Positions 1 to 12,828 are shown, counted from the stretch's first letter. The stretch is 64,000 nt of DNA from Gnetum montanum (GCA_015680685.1 MNCI01017692.1:285331-349330), one strand, 5' to 3'. A program made the numbers and translations. Notes: generated by a model from the letters alone, not told the origin.

Positions 1-2122
1 TAAATGGCCCGCTCCCACTAATGTGCATGAGGTCAGACAGTTCATGGGGTTAGCTAGTTTCTATCGAAAATTCATCAAAAATTTCTCAGGAATTGCTGCT
101 CCTCTGACCAATCTGCAAAAGAAAGAACCTGCATGCAAGTGGGACACAAATTGTTAGAAAGCCTTCGAGAGGATCAAAGAGGCCTTAACCTCCCATCCAG
201 TGTTGGCATTGCCCGATTTCTTAAAACCCTTTGAGGATCACACGGATGCCAGTGACAATGCAATTGGGGGTGTCTTGCTACAGGAAGGTCATCTTGTCGC
301 TTATGAAAGTCGAAAGCTAAATCAAGTAGAGCAAAGGTGGCCAGTTCATGAAAAGGAAACGTTTGCTATTGTCCATTACTTGAGAGCATGGAGACACTAC
401 TTGCTGGGAAGTTGTGTCCTCGTGAAGACAGATAACCTGGCCACTAGCTACTTGATGAATCAAACGAAGCTGAGGCCCAAACAGGCTCGATGGTTGGCCA
501 TGTTGTCTAAATTTGATCTGCAATTGACTTATCGTCTGGGGAAGGAGAACGTGGTGGCAGATGCATTGAGTCGCCGTCCTCAACCTACCTCTCAGCTCTT
601 TTCCATCATTGGGCCACAAACGTCACACGTTCAATGTGATGAAGTGTTACTGGCAAGAATTCAAGATGGGTTGAAAAGGGACCCTCGTATCATTGATTTA
701 ATGAAGTTGATAGAAACGGGGCAAGCACCACAGTCCAAAATGAGGGATGGACTGCTTTGGTTTCGAGATAACCGGATATGCATTCCGGATTGGGATGGTC
801 TACGCAAGAAGATCATCCGAGAATGCCATGACACTTAGTGGGCAGGGCACCCCGGACAACAAAGGACCTTGGCTCTCATTGAGAGAACCTTCTTCTGGCC
901 AAAAATGTATCGGGATGTGATTGCTTATATCCAGAAGTGCCTGGTGTGCCAGCAGGATAAGGGATCTACGGAGCGTCCGGGTGGTCTTCTGCTACCCTTG
1001 GAAATCCCTCCTTTTCCATGGGCTACAGTGTCTATGGACTTCATCACGGGATTGCCAAATATTCAAGGTTTAAGCAGTATTATTGTTATGGTGGACAAAT
1101 TCTCTAAGTTTGCCATATTCATTCCCTGTTCATCACAGTGTTCAGCTGAGAACACAGCAGCATATTATTTTGATAGGATGGTTCGATATTTTGGGTTACC
1201 CATGAGCATCATCTCAGATCATGATCCGCGCTTCACAAGTGCTTTCTAGTGAGCACTATTTGGCATGATGGGTACCACCCTCAAAATGTCAACGAGCTTT
1301 CATCCGTAGACCGATGGGTAGACGGAACGGATGAATCGGGTACTTGAAGAGTATCTTCGTCACTATGTTCATAGTGACCAAAAGAATTGGCCATTTCTAT
1401 TAGGGATTGTCCAACTGAGCTATAACATCCAGAAGTCCTCAGCTACTGGGTTCTCTCCTGTAGAACTAGTAATGGGAAGGTAGCCCATTACCCCTCATAT
1501 GGTCTCTCCCTCATTGCAGAGACGACATCCCACAGCGGATGAATTCTTGAAGAGGTGGTTTGAAAATGTTGATACAGCAAAGTATCATCTGGAGAGGGCA
1601 GCACAACTAATGAAAAAGTATGCTGATCGAAAACACCAGCCTCGTGAGTTCAAGGTGGGAGATTGGGTCCTCCTGAAGTTGGACCCACGTTAGTTTAAAC
1701 CGAAACAGGGAACTACCTCCAAGCTGATGAGGCAGTATGATGGTCCCTTCCAGATCATCGATAAAATCAACCCTGTAACATATAAGCTTCAGTTACCGAT
1801 CAATATGGACCGAGTCCATCCAGTTTTTCATGTCAGCATGCTGAAGCCATTGCCGAATGGGTTCCCATATCCAGAGAGAAGCCTCTCAATCAGAGAGAGA
1901 CCTTGTATACAATCTATACAAGGAAGGAAAGCAGAATGCATTCGGAATTTCCGGACCACTGGCCATGGGACAGATTTGAAAGTGGAGTTCCTCGTCCATT
2001 GGAAACATCGTCCTGACTCAGACGATAGCTGGGAACCACTGGAGCGCTTGAGGTCCCAGGAAAACTTGATCCTAGACTTTTGTAGGGAGCAAGCAATTGA
2101 CCTCCCACCTTGGCTGCTCTGA
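1..2122 (+). pseudogene. pol: RT-A pol remnant (RT end, RNase H, integrase, chromodomain)
   Basis: This is the C-terminal half of a Ty3/gypsy polyprotein. The RT thumb is at about 30-150 (motif [14 protein letters not shown]). RNase H is at about 230-590, with a TDASD motif, EKETFAIV, KTDN and a terminal ADALSRR. The HHCC zinc finger follows at about 820-960 (ends CLVCQQDK). The integrase core is at about 1020-1340, with MDFITGLP and SDHDPRFTS supplying the first two acidic residues. The GPFQI block and HPVFHVSML follow at 1740-1850. A chromodomain-like stretch (EFLVHWK then SWEPLERL) lies at about 1920-2090. In-frame stops include 155-157, 836-838 and 1247-1249, and the frame shifts around the third catalytic residue near 1300. 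It cannot make an intact product. Confidence 0.93.
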
Positions 2123-2734
2123 TGATGGATGGAGAAACCTCCCGTGAAAAAACAAAAAAAAATCAAAAGAGGTGCGACATGTGGTGCCTTATAGGATTCG
2201 AGAGCGAATTCCTATGGGAGTCGGCCTCAAACATGGGAGGAAGGTGCCTGGAGCCATTCAAAGTGCTCTATAGGTGATGGGGCTTAAGATTCAAAGAGTG
2301 TTGAACTTAAGACCCCTAGATCTTGGGATCAAACGAGTCAGGGGACACCCTGGAACTCATGGATCCCTAGGTCGGTGTGTTCTATCATGTTGCAATGATA
2401 GACCACTTGATGTCCTCCCATAGCTTGGCATTTTAGGCCAGGTATGGAAGTATGGATAGTCCAAGCCTTGAGGAGTGATGCTCTTGACTTGGGTGTCAGA
2501 TGCTAGGATGAGTCCGGATCCTAGGAAGACGATCGAGTTCAACGAAAATGCTTTATGGCCTTAGGCCCTAGCAGTTGGACCTTCCAGAACCAAAGATCCC
2601 TTCTAATTGACTCAGAATAGCATGGGCGTACTTCCCCGGAATTGACGGAATTCTCCCTTGGTTTTGATGTAGCAACCTCGTGGGTTACCCAAGCCATGCT
2701 CTAAGGTCGTCGCTCATTTTAAGCGGGGGAGAAT
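2123..2734 (+). other. RT-A 3' non-coding region and polypurine tract
   Basis: There is no coding signal between the chromodomain and the LTR. The last 14 bases (2721-2734, AAGCGGGGGAGAAT) are a polypurine tract directly abutting the TG of the LTR, where plus-strand DNA synthesis would be primed. Confidence 0.8.
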
Positions 2735-3247
2735 TGTGAGAGAGGTAGTAGGGTTGCTGGTAGCCTGCTACCTCCCCCACGGTTCGAGGGCCGTGGGGGC
2801 ACAAGGGGTCCTCCTCTCCTTGTGTCTTCAGAACCATACTGGCATGGCAGTTCCATGCATTAGTAAGAGGAGGCTACGACCTACCTCATTACCCCACTCG
2901 GTAGGACCTTGCCTGGGAGGGTTGCGTAGTTCAACTCTGCGTTGGGGTGTTTTNCACGACACCAACTACCAGCACGCAGTGATGAATCTAGAGGGTTCAG
3001 CTGGTAGTCCCCGTGGTGTCCACGTGAGTGGAGCAAGGGAGCGCTATCTATCTTGTTAGCGAATCGTAAATATTGTTTATGAAACACCGCTCAGGAGACA
3101 TGCTAACACTAACACGTTGGTTGTTGGCATGTGTTTCAGGATTGTTCATTGCTAAGGCGTATTCCCCTTGAGTTTTGTCCCGATTCAGAATCTGCTTGGG
3201 AAACTCTTGGGGTACCGAACAACATTCTCTGGGGCAGCGTTGTTACA
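2735..3247 (+). repeat. RT-A 3' LTR
   Basis: The repeat begins TGTGAGAG right after the polypurine tract and ends TTGTTACA, giving the expected TG...CA with a short TGT/ACA inverted end, about 513 bp. Only one copy is in the window, so the right edge rests on the terminal motif alone. One undetermined base is at 2954. Confidence 0.75.
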
Positions 3248-3363
3248 GTAAGGGCCTCTTTAACAAATCATGCTCTTTTCCCTTGAATAACTATGCCTCT
3301 CTCCATTAAGGCATATGCAGATGGACAGGGGCACCTCTAAGGGCTGAGAAACTAGCAAACGAC

Positions 3364-3366
<3 letters not shown>

Positions 3367-3398
<32 letters not shown>

Positions 3399-3412
3399 TC
3401 TCTCTCTCTCTT
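3367..3412 (+). repeat. (CT)n microsatellite
   Basis: An almost pure CT dinucleotide run, broken only by a CCC near its middle. A second, less pure CT tract lies about 280 bp downstream. Confidence 0.95.
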
Positions 3413-3687
3413 ATTCTATTTTTCTTGGGACGACAGTGGCATAGTTGATGTGCATAAATAGTGAGTGCGGTAGGCGAGTTTTGCAATCCTATTTCTTTAT
3501 TCTTGGCAACAAATTGACGATAGTCAATAGCAGCAAAGCTGCATGGATGGTGATCAACAATCTCAGCAGGATACCAAGAGGTAATAGTTTTTTTCCCATT
3601 TCACGGCAACCTCATGACAATGACATATGTAGGACTGGAGACAGTAATACATCTACTAGCATGTGATAACAAGATCTAGCAGCTTGT

Positions 3688-3736
3688 TCTCTCTCTCCCT
3701 CTCTTTCTCTCTCTCTCTCTCTCCCTCTCTCTCTCT
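3688..3736 (+). repeat. Imperfect (CT)n microsatellite
   Basis: A CT-rich tract of about 48 bases with CCC and TTT interruptions. A shorter related tract occurs near 3928-3945, so the pyrimidine-strand bias recurs three times in about 600 bp. Confidence 0.93.
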
Positions 3737-4734
3737 AATGTGGTGTTGTAATAGTTGATAGTAGCAGTTACAGGCATGGATCTTATAGTTTCGTTCTATT
3801 TTTGGCAGGTGGTGCATCTGTGGAAAGGTTCTCCAAACAGGGATAAATTTTCCTCTCTCGTGCTAGCGACGGGGCACATTTTTTTTATGAGTTAGGGATG
3901 CATTAATGGGGCCCTTCATCTAGCCTCTTCTCTCTCTCTCCCTCCTCTAGTGGCTACAGGCAATATTGGTCGCAACAATGTCTGCAACAAATCGACGGTG
4001 AACAACAGTAGCAACTAAGAAGCAGGGAAAATTTATTTTGGTTACCTTTTGTATTCTTGAATTTGACTCTCATTCCAATTAAAATTCCCATTTTTCTTTT
4101 ACTATTTTCAAAAGGCCACATAGCCCTCTCCAGCTGAGACTATTCCTGGGTTTCTGTACCCATACAAAAGGCACCCTAGGTAATAGTCTCCTTAAACGAG
4201 TTTTTCCCTAGGTGTTGGTGTGACGAAAATTTATGCGTCAATAGTTTTCTTAACTACCACTTTACTATCATTCCTTAAAGCATTTTTTCTTATTTTAGAT
4301 AACGTGTTACACTTCATCACTTCACCACCATTTCTCCTTTGGGATGTATTTTTTGTCTTTCTTTTCACCTAAAATGTTCTTTCCAATTTTCTAAATGTAA
4401 CTTTCCATCTGGTCCTAAATTAAATTTATAGAGAAATTTCAATTCTATGTGCCTTCATGAAGTAAGTGTTCTTTGAATAAGGTGTTGTTATCTTCTTTCA
4501 AATTCCACCATTTTATGTATTTAGTCCCTTTTCTTATTCTACCTTTAAAGCTCTTTATAGCTAAATCCATGATCATTAGTTGATGTTAAGTTGCAAGGCA
4601 CTCTCCAAGTATGACCTTGCAGTGTTTACAAATGGCCTAGTCTCTTTTGTATAGCATGAAATAATCAATTTGTGTTTTATCCATATCACACTTGTATGTA
4701 ACTAAATTTTTTATTCTTTTCTTGATATAAATAT

Positions 4735-5572
4735 TTACAATTGCAAGGTTACAGGCACTTGCAAATTAGAGAATTCTAATACTTAACTATACAAGTCAAA
4801 AGTGTTAACACATGACCAAATCATAATTCGTGGATGGATAATATAAGTATACTAGTGAGTTGATAGTAAGTTCATGATCGTTATCTTCCCACTTAGAGTT
4901 AACAAGGTGCAAAATGTATGACTTAACTCTTAGTGAGGTATATGATAAGATCATGATAGTTGGCTTTAAGTATACTAAATGTAGACATAGTAAAAATGAA
5001 TGTAATTTCTATTTCTAAGTACAATGAAAAGCTAAAGCTATTTTAGCCTATGGCCATAAGTATCCATTCCTATTTTTCTGTACTATTACTGGGATTACCA
5101 TGTAACTTTACCATTGAGAAAATCAAGCAAAGTCACTATTGGGTTACTAAACAATTAGACTTTACACTCGAAACTAGTCATACTTATTTTGTCTTAGTAA
5201 TGAACACTCGAATAGTAAATGGCTTAGTAAAAGCAAACAACATGGAAAAGTAAATCTATTATATGTGATATGCTATAATGATAAAGCACGATATTGATCT
5301 TTATTGTCATTCATGAATTATGTCTATGAGCAATCCACTCAAATAAATATTGTACTTCACAACACTACGAGCATTCATAACTAACTCTAACTTAAAGAAA
5401 ATAAACTACAAGAATTTTGCTAAGTGCTTAGCTCAAATTTTTTTTCGATGTGATGATGGGCTCGTATTTATAGGCATGACCATGACCCACTACATTGTAT
5501 TTACAATGATGTATATTGGACAACAATGTCACATCTACGATATCATAGTCGTAAATATAAAGTTTTTCATCA
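4735..5572 (-). repeat. B: eroded relict LTR of the TGATGA superfamily (reverse)
   Basis: Compared by eye with the reverse-oriented LTR at 54932-55728, the same landmarks occur in the same order. These are a GCAAGGT-type start, CTTAACTATAC, a TCTTCCCAC block near 4886, TAGCCTATGG near 5045, TGGGATTACCA near 5090, GATCTTTATTG near 5296, and a reverse TATA motif (TATTTATAGGC) near 5466. It ends TTCATCA at 5572. Homology is clear, but substitution is heavy and small insertions are present near the left end. No target duplication is convincing. The small open frames at 5050-5253 and 5350-5631 lie inside it and are not genes. Confidence 0.72.
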
Positions 5573-7104
5573 ATGCTTTACAACAACCCATTCCTTGCAA
5601 CAATCTAGACAAGATGGTTGAAATAAAATAAATGATCTAGCATTTCTAGTTTTTCTTTAGTGAATATGATATTTCTCTTGCGAATATAACGTTTTCTCTT
5701 TCATTTTTCTCTAGCGAATCTTATTTCACTAAAGTTATCATTTCCCTATGGAGATTCTAAATTTCTCTTAACTTCTTTAACTAATGCTATAAATTTTACT
5801 TCTTTTATCGAGGCAAAAATGCTTATTAATTCTTAGAATGCAGATTTAAAAATTGGTAAGTAAAAATTTATAATGCCTTCTTTTAGTGATGTTGATACAT
5901 GTAAGACACCTTATTTTAGTCTTTCTCTTGATGTATATAAGTCATTAGTTATTGATCTTACATCACAATATATGTTCATGCAAATTCTGTTTACTTACCT
6001 TGAAATCAAAGTTTCACCTTGCAGGTTAATGATGTGATACAAAGGCATAACATTCAAGTCATTACCATTTGGTTTTATTCTCTTTTTTCCTACTTGTTAA
6101 GCTAGGTAATGCTCTGATGGTGTAATGTGCATTAAATATAGGATCATTTTTATATAAGAATACAATCTTGATCATACATAAATGAACTCTAGATTTTGAT
6201 ATCCAATTTGAAGAATATTCTAAAGTTCCATTTTTTCAAGATATTTAATTTTTCATTGATTTTTTAGAAAGTTGAATAGGATATTATTTTGGTCCCATTA
6301 AACATATGGAATTTTTTTCTATAGTATTTGATTTTTGTATATGCTTTTCTATTGAAAGTAATCTTATTAACTATAAAAAAAATAGTATTACAAGTATGAA
6401 TACTTATATTCAACAAATTACATGTTATAATCTTTCTATTTGTTGCAACTTTTATCATCGTGAAGGGAATTTGTTCAATACTTATTTATTTCTGTTCGAG
6501 AAAAAAGATAGTCAGGAAAAGAAAAAATATATTGAAATAGAAGATAGAAAAAAAACAATTTGAAGTTGAAGATACAAAAAATTGAGTTAACATTAATGAT
6601 AATAATGATCAAATATTAATAAAGAAGTCAAATAAGAAAAAACCTTCTATGAATTTTTTTACTTATGATATAAGTGTTGATTGGTCTAAACAAATAGTTC
6701 ATAACGAAGAAAAAACAATGTTAATTCAAAGATCAAAACTAATGTTGACAAGTAGGATATAGTTGATAGTAAAGATTTTTGATATAAGGTTAACATCAAA
6801 TGACAAACTAATGGAGATGCATAATATGTGCCATCATTTTTTGGTAAGTCTAGCTTTTCTACAAATATTGGTATTTTGTTGCAACTTTTTATTACCACCT
6901 CAAATCTTTTTGTTATTTTAAGTTCAAGCATGGATGTTGAAAGTGATGTAAATGTTGTTAGGACTAGGAATATCCTTCATTCTAATTAATAAATTTATTT
7001 TCTTTATTTTTGAAACAATTGTAAGGTTTTACACTTAAATAAACATCCCTAAAATTAGAAAGGTTTTCCTTTCCATGTTGTTTTTGGTGTTTTCTATTCA
7101 ATGT
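5573..7104. other. AT-rich intergenic sequence
   Basis: Very AT-rich, with A and T homopolymers. The short open frames on both strands (for example 6306-6563) are low-complexity and overlap one another. Nothing recognisable. Confidence 0.6.
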
Positions 7105-7976
7105 TGATGAATCATATTTTGCAGGGTCTGATATCGGAGCTGCGATGATAGGTATCTGATATTAGGTCCCAAGATGCAATTTCAAATATGCAATATTGTG
7201 GGGTATGTGCTAACTAATAAATATAGCACTTGGGCACACAGTTTCCATACAGTTTTTATCATAGCATAACAGAGTTCTTGTAGTTTCTTTTCTCCAAAGT
7301 TAGAATATTTTCCACAGTGCCCGCAGCAAGACTTATTATGTACAGATCTTTATTTGAGCACTATTGTACCTAAGCACAACAATGTGTGTGATAATAAAGA
7401 CGAGCTTTCTGATCAAACCATGTAGCAACTTGGCTAGCTTAAATATTTTATTCATGCATTTAATGTTTTATGCAGTTTCCTTTAATGCTCCCAAGTAATT
7501 AAGCTAAAGTAAGATAGTTCGATTAAATAGAAATTAATTAATTAAGCACATAAGTATGACTGCTTCGAGCATGTGCATGATGCTTGGTAATCCTAGCAAC
7601 ACTTAATGTTTGGTAACTAAGCCATGTTATATGTGTTCAGGATCTGTACGGAAAGTGGGATCAGATACTTATGTTAGGAAAGTGAGTTATTAATTAGCAA
7701 TTAGATTAGTTAAAATAGTTCATAAATTAAGTTTCAACTTGTTTTTAATCATAGAAAAATAAAATATAAAATAATAAAAATCATGTGCCTCAATTATACT
7801 TAACCATACAATTAAAGCTCCACAACTATAGTTGAGAAGACAACAATTGTCACGATTAGATTTCACATCCTGGAACTTGTGTACTTAGGAACTTAAGGCA
7901 TAGGGAATTGAATCGGATCACGCATGAACACTTGTGATTCATATGGTTGGGCATAGGGGTACCTCACTACTCATCA
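7105..7976 (+). repeat. C: solo LTR with perfect target site duplication
   Basis: The 872 bp repeat begins TGATGA (7105) and ends TCATCA (7976). The five bases before it (7100-7104) and after it (7977-7981) are both AATGT. The body matches the LTRs of RT-D in landmarks: the GCCCGCAG block near 7320, GATCTTTATTTGAGCA near 7347, an AATAAAGA poly(A)-like motif near 7394, and a terminal ATATGGTTGGGCATAGGGGTACCTC. With no internal sequence or partner LTR beside it, this is a solo LTR left by LTR-LTR recombination. Confidence 0.93.
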
Positions 7977-7981
7977 AATGT

Positions 7982-8531
7982 AAAGCATATGATGTTCTTG
8001 AAATTTTTTTCTTATGAATAATATGTTTTTAAAAGGTTTGACACCCCTTCATTCCTATAACAAGCCATGCCATGATACTAGACTAAACAATCTCACAAAA
8101 GTTAGTTCATATATGAAATAGCACAATCAATTATAATCCAAATAATATTAATCATGCATCAATTAAAAATACAAATTTTATATGTGACAAGAATTTACTA
8201 ATGATCTTAGCTAGATACCGCTAATATACCAAAATACCATCATTGGACTATCTAAGAGTTCGAGTCATATGTAGTAAATTAAGACACCTTCTGACATACC
8301 ACTTACTCCCAAGATCATCTAAGGCATCTAAGTTAGCGGTGTTAAAAATGTTGAAACAAAGAGTATTTTAAAAACTTTGGGTAAATGTCAAAGGAAAAAT
8401 ATATTTTTACTTAAATAGCACTAAGGAAGGCCTTAATTCAAAGATAAACTATATAACAACTACTATTCTTGACTATTTGTGATGCATAATCAACAAAGCA
8501 CTAATGGAATCTCATCATTCAAAAGTTAAAA
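7982..8531. other. AT-rich spacer between solo LTR and RT-D
   Basis: No gene or element recognised. It separates two insertions of the same superfamily lying in the same orientation. Confidence 0.55.
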
Positions 8532-8536
8532 CATGT

Positions 8537-9392
8537 TGATAAACTACGATATCGAGGTCGCGATATTGCATCTGCAATATCAAGTCCGCGATATCGAAGC
8601 CTGCCAAGTGATATCGGACATCCGATGTTGAAGCCTATCTCATCACCTATAAATAAGAGGCAGGTGCACTTGGTTTGGCAATAGGTTAATTTAGTCTCTT
8701 AGTCCCTTACCCAAACTCTTACACTTTTCCCTTCTCAAAGTTAGAATTATTTCTAAGTGCTCGTAGTAGGAGTCATAAAGCAAATGAATCTTTATTTGAG
8801 CATTATGTACCTAAGCACACCTTGTGGCTGGAAATAAAGATGAACTTTGTGATAACCCTTGCAACATTCAAAATAGATTATCTCTTACCTGTCATGTTAT
8901 TTACAATTATTTAATGCTTTATGTAGTTAATTAATGTTTTCTCTCTCACCCTGTTAATTCTCCCAAGTAAGCACACTCAGTACGACCACTTTGAGCATGC
9001 GTGGAACACTTGGTAACCCAATAACAATTAGCGTTTGGTAATCCCAGTAGTGCTACACTCCTTCAAGATGTGTATGGCAAGTGGGAACGAATGCTTGTGT
9101 TAGGACTAGTTAGAGCATAGTTGATTAGTTAAATTAAATTAGTTACTTAATTATTTCACTTCTCCCTTTTTAGCATAAAAACATAAAACATAAAAATATA
9201 TAAAAATCATATACCTCAAGTTTACTTAACCATAAAATTGTGCTATATAAGTGAGCTTGGGAAGACAATGATTAACTAACCTATCCTTGTTCTGTAAAGG
9301 TGCATAAGCACTTAGTCCTTGGAATTCGACCGGATCATGTATGGACACTCATATTCGTATGGTTGAGCATAGGGATACCTCATCACTCATCA
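8537..9392 (+). repeat. RT-D 5' LTR
   Basis: An 856 bp LTR. U3 opens with a run of palindromic GATATCG/GCAATATC motifs (8549-8630). A TATAAATAAGAGG promoter core follows at 8648, and an AATAAAG poly(A)-like motif near 8832. In about 270 bp downstream of the TATA box I count roughly 25 differences from the 3' LTR, all but two of them transitions. Confidence 0.95.
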
Positions 9393-9393
9393 T

Positions 9394-9411
9394 TGGCATC
9401 GTTGCAGGGGA
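9394..9411 (+). promoter_or_regulatory. RT-D primer binding site (tRNA-Asp-like)
   Basis: One base after the LTR is TGGCATCGTTGCAGGGGA. It resembles the TGGCGCCGTTGCCGGGGA primer site that I recall for Athila/Calypso-type plant elements, complementary to the 3' end of tRNA-Asp. The intact family form is seen at 49556-49573. Confidence 0.85.
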
Positions 9412-9538
9412 CTTTTTTGTTTGTGCACTAAATAGAACTTAGGAAATCTTCCCATCGTTGGAATGAACCCTTAGGGTTGGTTATTTTAAAATTATTAGAA
9501 AAGAGAAGAGAAAAGTGTTGCACACTAAAGAATGAATC

Positions 9539-12100
9539 ATGTCTCCTTCTTCTTACGAGAGTGTTTCACCACCTAGGTCTGACACAATGAATAATCGGAG
9601 GTGTAGTACACATGATGATCTACCAGTGCCCTGACAGTTTTGTGTGGTATACGTTCATCCCGATGAGTATATACCAAACTTTACCTTTATCCTCCACCAA
9701 GATGAACAACTGTGTTGGTGTGATTTAGAAGGTAACATAGTGTAACCTCTCGATCGTTCAGTCCCAAGCATGCTTCTTCATGCTCTCACACAAATTGGTA
9801 TGCAGCACTTACAGGTAGAGTACGTTGTGCCTGAACACAACTCGAGAGAGTATCGACCCATGGAGGCACAACATCAAAGGGACCTACAACAGGAGAGACA
9901 TCATAAATCTATGAAGGGAAACTGGTCGTTAGATGTACCATATGTCATGGGTGAAAATGAGGGTGGTGAACCTACCTCAGGAGGTCTTCCACATAATGAT
10001 GTTCCTCCTGTTGACTTCAATCAAGGGGTTGTGTATTAGAATCTTCACTCAATTATCCATAACCCAAATTCTCATACTGACAGACACAAAGGGTCCGAAA
10101 AAGGAACACAAACACATGACAAAGATGGACATTCTGATCGTAATCACGATCGAGGCCACGACCACCGAAGAGAAGGAAGTAGGCACCATCATGATGATGG
10201 TCCTCCTCCCTCTTCATCTCCATCATCTCCTTCCCCCTCTCCTTTAGGATCAAAACATAGTCACAGAGGGAAAGACCCTAAGGATAATGGTAGGTGAAAC
10301 AAGAATAATAGACAAAACAGTCGAGAAAGGGAACAAGGGAATTCTAGAGAAACACATTGTGAAAGGAGCGAGAGTAGGCAACAACATAGGCATCACAGAC
10401 ATCATAGAGAATACGATCATGATGAACCCCTATTCACCACCCGAAGTATGCTAGATATAATTTAGGTTGTTAGAATCCCAACAAGGCACCAAAAAGATAG
10501 CAAGATCACAATATTGGACATGAACAATATCCCACGATTTGAAGGGGGATACAACGTTGATCCTCAAAATCATTTGCAAGCATTTCATGATGCATGTGCC
10601 TTGTAAAACATAGAAAACAAGTGACATAAACTCAAGTTGTTACCACAGACACTCATCAAGAAGCGAAAAGCTAGTACCGATCCTTAGAACCAAAGTCCAT
10701 TTGCCAATGGAGTACCATGTTAGAACTGTTCAATGATAAGTATCAAATGTACTCTCGAGTGATCAACCTACGAAAGCAAATCCAAGGATGGAAACAAGGA
10801 GGACATGAACCCTTGGATGCTACTATGGTCTAATATTATGCATTGTTACATCATTGCCCAAGCCATGGTTACTCGTAGAGAGAACAACTACGTCATCTTG
10901 TAGATGGGCTTCAGCACAAAACGCGAAGAACCCTTAGGACTTATGCCCAAGGAAGACTATCTGAGCTTAGGGCCCATTAAGTACAGAGATTGTTGAATCA
11001 AGTTGCTAAAGAGGAAGGTGAGTTAAGAAAAAGAGAGAGTGTGAAAGAATATAACAAAGATCCTTCCCTCCAAAAGAAGGTAGTTAGATTTTGTAAGGAT
11101 GAAGAAGAGTCACCACTCGAAGAGATGGTGAATAAGAAAACTTTTCCCATTCAGAAATTTGCTTTAGAAGTATCAGCAAAGGTCGATCAAATGTGGGACT
11201 CCCTAGATAATAAATTTCAAACCGTTCTTAAAATAGTATAGGAATTTAGGGAACAAAGTAGTGATCGAGAAAGGAGAAAAAAAAGAGAAGCTGAATATGC
11301 ACGTAACAAAGGTAAGGGTAAAGTGGCCATCATCGAAGAGGTTGTGGATTCAAATATAAATAATGATGGTGGATGTGAGATATGCCAATATGACCATCCT
11401 AAGGGATGTTGCCCTGTAATCTCACATGTACAAGAATTTGGGGTGTATGCACTCAACCCACAATTAAATAAAAGGCAAACACTCTGAAGGTTACCTTATC
11501 CTCAAGGTAACCTAAGGCAGTTCCACCAACCCTTGATGTATTATCCAAGTGGAACTCCACCACAATAAAATGAGTAATATCAATAATGGAAACACCCACA
11601 ATTGTGGGGAATGCCACCACCACATCAACAGTACCCTTACCATCAGCCTGATCCATATGGATACTACATGTAGCAGCTGATCTCTCCATGTGACTCTACT
11701 GGTCATGTCACTTCTTAGCCTCACTACCAAGCCCAAGAGTACTATAGAAATCCTTCTCCTAGGGGTGATGTTCCACAAATGAACTATCCTTCTTATCCAA
11801 CTACATCTCTTCCATCCTTAGCTCCATTACCACCTGCTCCAGCTATGCAAGGTGAGCTCTCTGCCTAGCTGCAGCAACGTAATGCTACAAGGGTTGTTAT
11901 TCCTCAATCTACTATTGGTTTAGATAATCACACAAAGAAGAGACATTTCTTTAGAACCAATAGTCCAACTAAGTCCTTATAACCATAAGCGGCTAATCCT
12001 TCAAACGCCTCACCATCATTCAAATCTTCGAAACTCCCTTCAAACCAAAAACCGCATCCAACACATACGGTCATGTTAACTCATGCTGTCACCAATTGGA
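9539..12100 (+). pseudogene. gag: RT-D gag remnant
   Basis: The start ATG at 9539 opens MSPSSYESVSPPRS and matches the start of the RT-H gag. An N-terminal part contains VHPDEYIPNFTFILHQDEQL (about 9650-9710). A His/Arg/Ser-rich stretch follows at about 10070-10430. The retrotransposon gag core begins with LDMNNIPRFEGGYN near 10520. A charged segment follows at about 10990-11240, then a short zinc-knuckle-like motif, CEICQYDHPKGCC, at about 11376-11414. A Pro/Tyr/Gln-rich tail extends past 11800. Gag would form the particle and bind RNA. It carries many stops, some of which are CAG or CAA in the RT-H copy. The boundary with protease is not defined. Confidence 0.9.
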
Positions 12101-12109
12101 TTAAAGTTG

Positions 12110-12780
12110 GCCACCTTCCTAGGAAATTTTCTAATCTTAAAAGTCCTCTTATATATCTACAAATCGTTGGGAATGAACCATGCAAGGCTCTTTTGAATTC
12201 AGGTTCTGGTGTCAACTTAATCTCTCAAGAAATGTATAAAGCCTAGAACCTGCCTCCACTGAAAAAGAGTAACATATGTTTAGAGTTGGCCGACCAGTCC
12301 ATCACTGTCCCATTAGGACTAGTGGAGGACATCGTCACCACTATTTGTGGATGGTCATATCTAGTCGACTTCCTAATGATTCAATTTAACAATGGAAAGG
12401 GGGACTTCCCAATCATAATGGAAAGAGCATGGTTAAGAACAATTGATGTATGCCTAAGAAAACACGATCTTTCCCTAGAAATATTAAAGAAAAACACATT
12501 TGGAAAGATTGAGAAGAAGAAAGTTTCATGCATCGCATACAATGACACAGGGTGTAATTGCATGCAAAAGTCCTGGTTTGTACAACATTTAACATTGCCT
12601 ACATGTAACCAGTGTGAACAAGTAACCAACATACAAAGATTCCTGTATGTAGCAGCCACAAGACAAAAAGTCACCCAATGGCTGACAACTGACCAAGAGA
12701 GCAATTCAACTATATGCATGGAACCAACTAAGGGTTTGACTTGCACTTACATTAATAGCATAGATACATTAGAGTAAGTC
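12110..12780 (+). pseudogene. pol: RT-D aspartic protease region remnant
   Basis: A retropepsin-like segment. The active-site motif, LLDSxSDVNL in the sibling element, appears here as LLNSGSGVNL near 12190, so the catalytic Asp is replaced by Asn. A conserved downstream block with FPIIM and RAWLRTID lies near 12400-12440. The segment then runs into the linker before RT (TKGLTCTYINSID, near 12730). The protease would cleave the polyprotein. The loss of the Asp is a G-to-A change and makes this copy inactive whatever its stops. Confidence 0.85.
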
Positions 12781-12828
12781 CATCACCAACTTCCACATCT
12801 CGACATTGAAAGTATCAACTGGGGGAAG

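Larger units (their letters stand above)
1..3247 (+). mobile_element. RT-A: 3' half of a Ty3/gypsy chromovirus-type LTR retrotransposon, decayed
   Basis: The window opens inside the reverse transcriptase of a plant Ty3/gypsy element. In order one sees the end of RT, RNase H, the integrase zinc finger and core, the integrase C-terminal part, a chromodomain-like stretch, a non-coding 3' region, a polypurine tract and one LTR. The order RT-RNaseH-IN-chromodomain is that of chromoviruses. The 5' LTR, gag and protease lie outside the window, so a target duplication cannot be tested. Multiple stops and at least one frame change show that it is dead. Confidence 0.93.
3248..4734. other. AT-rich intergenic sequence
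   Basis: Apart from the CT tracts I see no gene, RNA or recognisable element here. Short open frames such as 3445-3666 have no motif or codon character and are treated as chance. Confidence 0.6.
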
